A DNA stretch of 47,149 nt from Elusimicrobiota bacterium. GTDB lineage: Bacteria; Elusimicrobiota; UBA8919. Shown here one piece after another: positions 41,919 to 47,149 of the stretch; the first letter of the stretch is position 1, and each line of letters opens with the position of its first letter. A program made the translations under genes and the position numbers. The notes under the pieces were generated by a model, which was given only the letters and a program-made list of their open reading frames with translations, was not told where the DNA came from and made no database searches. The DNA lies in NCBI GenBank assembly GCA_040757695.1, contig JBFLWK010000013.1, positions 1 to 47,149 on the forward strand, given 5' to 3'.

Positions 41919-42633
41919 TGAAGCGAATGGAATAGAAATTCTATTTAAAAGTATTGGATACCAACTTTCCAACCTGCCACATTCTGTTGTGCTCGTAAAC
42001 GATGGTTCTACCGACGAGACTGTTAATATTTTAATTAATTTCTTAAAAGGTTTACAGCAGAAACTTACCTTAAAAATTATAAATCACGAAAAAAATTTAG
42101 GGCTCGGTGCAGCAATGCGAACAGGTATAAACTATGTTTCTACCGTTATTCAGGAAAACGATATTTTGATAACTATGGATGCTGATAATACACATCCTGT
42201 TGGTTTAATCACAGAACTTGTAAAAAAAATTCAAAACGGTGCTGATGTTGTAGTTGCATCCAGATACACAGCAGGTGGAAACGAAATCGGGTTAAAAAAG
42301 TTTAGAAAAATTTTAAGCGGGTTTGCTTCGGCATTATTAAAACTCTTTTTTCCAGTAAAAAATGTCACAGATTATACAAGCGGTTACCGTGCATATTCCG
42401 GAAAAATTATCAAGAAAGCGAGAACATATTACAGCGATAATTTTGTTACTGAAACCGGTTTTACCTGTATGGCTGAAATTTTGATAAAACTTTCTAAAAT
42501 CAACGCTTCGTTTGATGAAGTCGGACTCGTTTTACGGTATGACTTAAAAAAAGGAAAAAGTAAAATAAAAATAATAAAGACAATCTTTGAATATCTATTC
42601 CTTATATTGAAACTTAAATTCTTGCGGTTATAG
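41890..42633 (+). CDS. Family 2 glycosyltransferase (DPM/DolP-mannose type)
   Basis: 247 residues starting at GTG inside the preceding gene. GT-A fold: LLLPVFNEANGIEILF, VLVNDGSTDETV, NLGLGAAMRTGINY, the DAD metal motif in ITMDADNTHPVG, VVASRYTAGGNEIG, and DYTSGYRAY. It probably transfers a sugar from a nucleotide donor to a lipid carrier for polysaccharide synthesis. The stop codon lies in a CAAATG-centred palindrome (42627-42650). Confidence 0.92.
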   Translation: MIYLLLPVFNEANGIEILFKSIGYQLSNLPHSVVLVNDGSTDETVNILINFLKGLQQKLTLKIINHEKNLGLGAAMRTGINYVSTVIQENDILITMDADNTHPVGLITELVKKIQNGADVVVASRYTAGGNEIGLKKFRKILSGFASALLKLFFPVKNVTDYTSGYRAYSGKIIKKARTYYSDNFVTETGFTCMAEILIKLSKINASFDEVGLVLRYDLKKGKSKIKIIKTIFEYLFLILKLKFLRL

Positions 42634-42650
42634 TACAAATGTACTATAAC
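42627..42650. repeat. 24-base CAAATG-centred palindrome over a stop codon
   Basis: Arms GTTATAGTACA and TGTACTATAAC around AA. It contains the TAG stop (42631-42633) of the glycosyltransferase gene. Confidence 0.92.
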
Positions 42651-42673
42651 TGCCGACTGAAAAATTGCCAAAA

Positions 42674-44242
42674 ATGAGAAAACAAGTAATTCTGTTTCTG
42701 GTTTGTACCTTGTTTTTTTTCAATGGTATAATTTTTACTAATAAGATATTTTTTTTTAGAGATATACTTAATCTTTTTATGCCTTATCGGCTTTTTGCAG
42801 CAGAGAACATTCAAAATGGAGTTCTACCATTATGGAATCCTTACACTTTTTTTGGTCAGCCGTTTCTGGCCAATCCTGAAACATCTCTGTTTTATCCTTT
42901 CACTATTTTGTTCTATATTTTTAAGTTTTCTATTGCATACAAACTTTTTATTGTTATACATTTTTTTCTCGCGGCATTACTCTTCTGGTTGATTGCTAAA
43001 TTGTTAAATGCTAAAAATTCGTTCACACTTGTTGGAGCAATTGCATGGACATTCGGTGGCTATCTTTCAACAAGAGTAGAGTTTTTAAGTATTTTAGGCA
43101 GCGCTGTATGGTTACCTGTGGGATTGTTCTTTCTTAACAAAAATAAAAAAATTTTGTTAGCACTAACTCTTGCAATACAGATATTTTCAGGTCATCCGCA
43201 AGTGTTTTTTTATACTCTTATTTTTATGCTGTTTTTCCTGAATAAGAAACGATTTGGCACTTTGCTAACTGCATTATGTTTGACATTTTTTCTGACTGCA
43301 GTACAGATAATACCATTCTGGGAGTTTGTTCAAAACTCAAACAGGACAGATGGTTTAACTTTTGAAGAAGCATCAAGTGTCTCGGTAAAGCCAACTGAAA
43401 TTTTTACAAATCTACTACCAAAGAAAAAAATTGATATCAGAGATAGTTATTGGTTGAAATCATCTTATATCAGTTTGTTTCCGTTAATTTTTGTTATTAT
43501 TTATTTTTTCCAAAAAAATACTACCAAGAATCTTATTTTTCCACTTGCAATAATAATAATTCTTGCATTAGGCCGATATACACCTGTGTATTACTATCTC
43601 TATAAATATGTTTTGCCATTTTCAAAAATACGCTATCCTGCTGCAATTATGTTCTTGTTTGTATTCATTTTAGCGTCTATGATTGCACAGGTAAAAACAG
43701 AACAATTTAATAAGTTTATCCCAATAATTTTTTTGATAACATTTTTTGATTTATATCTCAATTTCAAGAAATTTAATCCGACGATTTTTTTAGAACTGCT
43801 CAGTTTAAAAACAGAAAATATCTTTTTGTTACAAAAAATCTCTAATGGCAAAAAATACCTTGTTTTGCCGGATGCTTATTCACAAAATAAGACATATTAC
43901 GATTTCATAAATACACTTCCAACGAATATAAATATACCGCGCCACATTTATAACGCATCCGGCTATGACCCCCTAACTACAGAAGGAATAGAAACTTTCA
44001 CCGAAAAATTAAGACAAAATCCTGATGCTAAAATGTTGTCCCGATATAACATAAAATATGTAATAACAACCAAAAATATGAGTAGCGATTGGAAAAGAAT
44101 TACGAAAAATCTTTATGAAAATAAAATTACACTTCCCAAAAATGTAACTATTAACCCGCAGAGTTTTCAGCCAAAATATATTATTTTTTTAACTGGTTTA
44201 TGGCTAACTATTATTAGCAGCATTTTAATACTAACTTTATGA
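42674..44242 (+). CDS. YfhO-like polytopic membrane protein, second copy
   Basis: 523 residues from ATG; TTG 42665 is an alternative. Same opening motif as the 39981-41918 protein: FFRDILNLFMPYR ... LPLWNPYTFFGQPFLANPETSLFYPF, then FGGYLSTRVEFLSILGSAVWLPVGL. It is shorter because the soluble C-terminal part is reduced. Overlaps the next gene by ATGA. Together with the first copy it brackets the GT2 gene, suggesting duplication within a glycan operon. Confidence 0.82.
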   Translation: MRKQVILFLVCTLFFFNGIIFTNKIFFFRDILNLFMPYRLFAAENIQNGVLPLWNPYTFFGQPFLANPETSLFYPFTILFYIFKFSIAYKLFIVIHFFLAALLFWLIAKLLNAKNSFTLVGAIAWTFGGYLSTRVEFLSILGSAVWLPVGLFFLNKNKKILLALTLAIQIFSGHPQVFFYTLIFMLFFLNKKRFGTLLTALCLTFFLTAVQIIPFWEFVQNSNRTDGLTFEEASSVSVKPTEIFTNLLPKKKIDIRDSYWLKSSYISLFPLIFVIIYFFQKNTTKNLIFPLAIIIILALGRYTPVYYYLYKYVLPFSKIRYPAAIMFLFVFILASMIAQVKTEQFNKFIPIIFLITFFDLYLNFKKFNPTIFLELLSLKTENIFLLQKISNGKKYLVLPDAYSQNKTYYDFINTLPTNINIPRHIYNASGYDPLTTEGIETFTEKLRQNPDAKMLSRYNIKYVITTKNMSSDWKRITKNLYENKITLPKNVTINPQSFQPKYIIFLTGLWLTIISSILILTL

Positions 44243-45372
44243 AACTAAAAATCTGTATGCTGTTGGAAAGATTTTATCCTGTTGTCGGCGGCACTGAACT
44301 TCAGGCACAGCGATTGGCAGTCGCACTTATTAATTCCGGTAATGATGTTTTTGTTCTCACAACACGACTTAGTGGCTTTTTAAAATTTGAAGTTATAGAC
44401 GGTTTGAGTATCTATAGAAGCTTTTCGCGTGGCAAAGGGACTATTTCTTCACTTTTTTTCTTGTTTTCATCATTTTTGTTTCTTCTTAAAAATCGTCAAA
44501 AATATGATATTATCCAGGTTTATCTCGCTTCATCTCATGCATTTCCAGCGATTATTATAAAAAAATTGCTCGGGAAAAAAATTATACTGAAATTTGGCGG
44601 TGCCAGAAAAACTGGTGATATTGAGACCTCCACTGCAAAACCTTGTGGAAAACTAAAACTTAAAATTATATCTCAAAATTTTGACGCTTTTGTTGTTCCA
44701 AGCAAAGAAGTTTATCAGGAAGTTGTTTCTGCGGGATTCCCTGAAAAAAAGATTTCTATAATTGCTAATGGCGTTGACACCAGCAGATTCCAGCCGGTCA
44801 GCGATAATGAAAAAATACGATTAAGAAAGTTGTTCAACTTCCCTTCTGAAAAACTGATTTGTGTTTATACAGGAAGGATAGAAAAAGGGAAGGGGCTTGA
44901 AATTCTGCTTGAAGTATGGAAAAAAATACCCGAAAAAATTATGCTTCTAATTATTGGAGAAGGTCTATTATTGGACGAATTAAAAAAGGCATTCCCACAA
45001 AAAAATATCCATTTTTTTGGATTCCAAAAAAATGTAGCGGATTTCCTTGCTGTAAGCAATTTGTTCGTTCTGCCATCTTTCGGAGAAGGATTATCTAACG
45101 CACTTCTTGAAGCAATGAGCAGTGGACTTATTATTTTAGCGAATAACATACCAGCCAATGCAGAAGTGATAACTGATAACCATAATGGTCTTTTGATAGA
45201 TTTTAGAGACATAAATAAAGCTGGTTCTACTATTTCCGCTATATCTACAAATATAAACTCCTACCTGAAACTTGGAATTCATGCACGGCAAACCGTAATT
45301 GAAAAATTCTCACTGCCTTACATCGCTAAAAAATATTTTCAACTCTACAAAAAAGTACTTGACAAAACCTAA
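44239..45372 (+). CDS. Family 4 glycosyltransferase (GT-B)
   Basis: 377 residues. N-terminal MLLERFYPVVGGTELQAQRLAVAL (acceptor-side Rossmann), then ISIIANGVDTSRFQP, VYTGRIEKGKGLEILLEVW, and the donor-binding LPSFGEGLSNALLEAMSSGL with the E-x7-E pattern. It transfers an activated sugar onto a lipid-linked glycan on the cytoplasmic side. Last gene of the overlapping polysaccharide operon; its 3' end holds the -35 box of the next promoter. Confidence 0.93.
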   Translation: MKLKICMLLERFYPVVGGTELQAQRLAVALINSGNDVFVLTTRLSGFLKFEVIDGLSIYRSFSRGKGTISSLFFLFSSFLFLLKNRQKYDIIQVYLASSHAFPAIIIKKLLGKKIILKFGGARKTGDIETSTAKPCGKLKLKIISQNFDAFVVPSKEVYQEVVSAGFPEKKISIIANGVDTSRFQPVSDNEKIRLRKLFNFPSEKLICVYTGRIEKGKGLEILLEVWKKIPEKIMLLIIGEGLLLDELKKAFPQKNIHFFGFQKNVADFLAVSNLFVLPSFGEGLSNALLEAMSSGLIILANNIPANAEVITDNHNGLLIDFRDINKAGSTISAISTNINSYLKLGIHARQTVIEKFSLPYIAKKYFQLYKKVLDKT

Positions 45373-45387
45373 AAAATTCTTTATAAT
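45359..45387 (+). promoter_or_regulatory. Strong sigma-70-type promoter before the regulator/murJ pair
   Basis: TTGACA (45359-45364) inside the end of the GT4 gene, 17-bp spacer, perfect TATAAT (45382-45387). The leader is about 27 bases to the ATG at 45420. Confidence 0.85.
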
Positions 45388-45419
45388 ATATTTAGAACAT
45401 TTAATACATATTAAACGCT

Positions 45420-45935
45420 ATGAAAAATAATACATTCAATCAAGAGTTTATCAGAATCACTGGCGAGCTGGGTGCTGCACTGGGGCTTAACAGAAGCATC
45501 GGACAGATTTATGGACTTCTATATATGAGTGATAAGCCGCTTTCACTTGATACTATTGCCACGACACTCAAAATGAGCAAAGGCAGCGTTTCACTGAATA
45601 TCAGGGAACTTGAAAGATGGGAGGCAGTACAGAAAATATGGGTTAATGGAACAAGAAAAGATTTTTACGAGGCAAACTCCGATTTTGTAAGTGTCATCTA
45701 TAAAAGAACAAGAATGCGGATACAAAAAATTTTAAATAACTTCAGTTCTGCAATTGTTGGTTTTGAGAAAAGGAATTCATTATCTAAAATACAAAAAGAA
45801 AGATTAGTCCAAATTAAAGAGATACAGAGTCTGTTTGGAAAAATTGCTGATAATTTACCCGACGAAATTTCAGCAAAAAAATTGACAAAAATTTTGTCTA
45901 CGTTGAACGCAGTAAAATTCATCTTACAAAAATAG
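45420..45935 (+). CDS. GbsR/MarR-family transcriptional regulator
   Basis: 171 residues. Winged helix-turn-helix: GLNRSIGQIYGLLYMSDKPLSLDTIATTLKMSKGSVSLNIRELERW, then the wing VQKIWVNGTRKDFYEAN and a helical dimerisation tail. This is the GbsR-type layout, where members control osmoprotectant or export genes. It has its own strong promoter and lies 9 bp before murJ, so it may autoregulate and control the flippase (inference). Confidence 0.88.
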   Translation: MKNNTFNQEFIRITGELGAALGLNRSIGQIYGLLYMSDKPLSLDTIATTLKMSKGSVSLNIRELERWEAVQKIWVNGTRKDFYEANSDFVSVIYKRTRMRIQKILNNFSSAIVGFEKRNSLSKIQKERLVQIKEIQSLFGKIADNLPDEISAKKLTKILSTLNAVKFILQK

Positions 45936-45944
45936 AAAATTACA

Positions 45945-47149
45945 ATGTCTACAAACATAAAAATCGCTAAAGCATATTTAATACTTACTGCTGCAAGTAT
46001 TTTAGGACATATATTGAGTATGGGCAAAGAAATACTTGTAGCAAATTATTTTGGAATTACAAAAGCAATGGATGCTTTTTATACTGCATTGACAATACCC
46101 AACTGGATAACTCCTATATTTTCATCACCATTTATTCTTATTTTTATTCCGATTTTTACAAAATATAAATTAACAAATAAAGAAGAAGCAAACAGATTGG
46201 CAAGTATTCTCATAAACTACACATTCATTGTGCTTATTTTGATAACATTGTTTGTCTTTATTTTTTCTCGTGCCATCATCCAATTTGGATTTTGTGGATT
46301 GGATTCGGAAACCAGCATCACTTCTATAAAAATACTCAGGATAATTAATATAACCATCATCTTCACTGTGCTAGTAACTATAAATACTGTAATACACAAT
46401 GCAAATGAACATTTTTTATGGCCTGCAGTTTCACAAATGTTTGTTACGATATGTACAATTCTTTTCATCTTATTTTTTGCAAAAAAATGGGGAATCTTTG
46501 TATTTGCTTGGGGTTTGCTTATCGGTTTAATTATACAATCACTTTTTTTAATCCCATTTACTAAACAACAAGGGTATAAACATTATTTTGATTTTAGATG
46601 GAATCATCCAGAATTAAAAAAAATACTAAATTTAACCTTTGTTCTTATTCTTTTATCAATTATTTCTGGATTTAATGCGCCAATTAACAGGATAATGGCA
46701 TCTTGGTTACCGACGGGAAGCATTGCTGCACTCGGTTATGCTGATAAACTGGTTCAGGTGCCACTGATAGTTTTTTCAGGTTCTATTGCCACTGCAATAT
46801 ATCCTTTTATTTCCAAACAATTAGCCGAAAACAAAATTGAAGAAATGAAAGATGCTCTTGCAACCAGCATAAAAATGATGGGATTTATATTCATACCGCT
46901 TGCTGTAATTATGATTACTCTGGCAAAACCTGTAATACAACTCTTATTTCAACGGGGTGCATTTGACGCACAAGCCACAGATTTAACCTCTAAAATTTTT
47001 ATCTGCTTTACCTTCCAACTTTTCTCAAATTATGCTTTGGTAATTATGTTAAGATTAATTTTTGCATTTCAGGATTTATTTAGCATTCTTAAAGTAACCG
47101 TTATCGGTATAGTATTTACTATACTGTTAAATTATATTTTTATAAAAAC
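45945..47149 (+). CDS. murJ: MurJ/MviN-like lipid flippase (3' end outside window)
   Basis: 401 codons are present without a stop; the gene continues past the window edge. Many membrane helices and the MurJ signatures: KAYLILTAASILGHILSMGKEILVANYFG, DAFYTALTIPNW, the periplasmic-loop motif FQRGAFDAQAT (RGAFD at residues 337-341) and IMLRLIFAFQDLFSILKVT. MurJ exports lipid II; in an exopolysaccharide setting a homolog may instead flip an undecaprenyl-linked glycan. It follows the regulator closely. Confidence 0.9.
   Translation, partial: MSTNIKIAKAYLILTAASILGHILSMGKEILVANYFGITKAMDAFYTALTIPNWITPIFSSPFILIFIPIFTKYKLTNKEEANRLASILINYTFIVLILITLFVFIFSRAIIQFGFCGLDSETSITSIKILRIINITIIFTVLVTINTVIHNANEHFLWPAVSQMFVTICTILFILFFAKKWGIFVFAWGLLIGLIIQSLFLIPFTKQQGYKHYFDFRWNHPELKKILNLTFVLILLSIISGFNAPINRIMASWLPTGSIAALGYADKLVQVPLIVFSGSIATAIYPFISKQLAENKIEEMKDALATSIKMMGFIFIPLAVIMITLAKPVIQLLFQRGAFDAQATDLTSKIFICFTFQLFSNYALVIMLRLIFAFQDLFSILKVTVIGIVFTILLNYIFIK

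Overview
This is an AT-rich chromosomal window from a Gram-negative (diderm) bacterium. It encodes a PilQ-type secretin, a PilP-like lipoprotein, a PorV/PorQ-like outer-membrane barrel and surface-polysaccharide genes. The mix of type IV pilus genes, a type IX-like C-terminal sorting domain outside an obvious Bacteroidetes background, four-helix-bundle and DUF5618-like genes, and very repeat-rich spacers suggests an uncultivated candidate-phylum lineage (Elusimicrobiota, Omnitrophota, Desantisbacteria or Firestonebacteria type). That placement is inference, not something the sequence proves.

Layout. 1-3.0 kb, minus strand: a RhuM/Fic-Doc protein, an unknown protein and gatB. 3.1-5.6 kb: moeA and a DUF362 ferredoxin protein. 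5.6-11.2 kb: a HAMP membrane protein, four prepilin or minor-pilin-like genes interrupted by a four-helix-bundle gene, and two anchored TPR proteins. 11.2-13.3 kb: short secreted or coiled-coil proteins. 13.3-24.2 kb: one giant exported protein of about 3,634 residues, with an N-terminal phospholipase-D-type HKD domain followed by Fn3/Ig-like repeats, two lamin-tail-like domains and carbohydrate-binding-like domains, closed by a strong terminator. 24.4-30.0 kb: pilM-pilN-(small coiled-coil gene)-pilO-pilP-pilQ. 30.2-36.5 kb: aroD, a cluster of tiny coiled-coil ORFs (one decayed), a 675-residue exported protein with a type IX-like sorting tail, a DUF5618-like gene, a PorV-like barrel and a TPR protein. 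36.5-45.4 kb: a tightly overlapping polysaccharide operon (two O-antigen-ligase-like/TPR proteins, two YfhO-like proteins, GT2 and GT4 glycosyltransferases). 45.4-47.1 kb: a GbsR/MarR-like regulator and a murJ-like flippase cut by the window edge.

A plausible common theme is the cell surface: a pilus or pseudopilus machine with a secretin, exported adhesive or enzymatic proteins, and the polysaccharide that coats the cell. PilB, PilC, PilD, PilT and the core type IX motor genes are not in the window.

The most unusual signal is at DNA level. Short tandem repeats with 7- or 8-base units sit between genes and, again and again, inside the first codons of exported or membrane proteins, where they encode part of the signal peptide, prepilin leader or first membrane helix. 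Neither unit length is a multiple of three, so gain or loss of one unit would shift the frame: these look like candidate phase-variable start regions. Alongside them are several families of short palindromes, some located in spacers, some over stop codons and some in frame inside genes. Six promoters share a nearly uniform CTTGACA / 16-17 bp / TATAMT layout, and some starts lie so close to the -10 box that the mRNA should be leaderless or nearly so.
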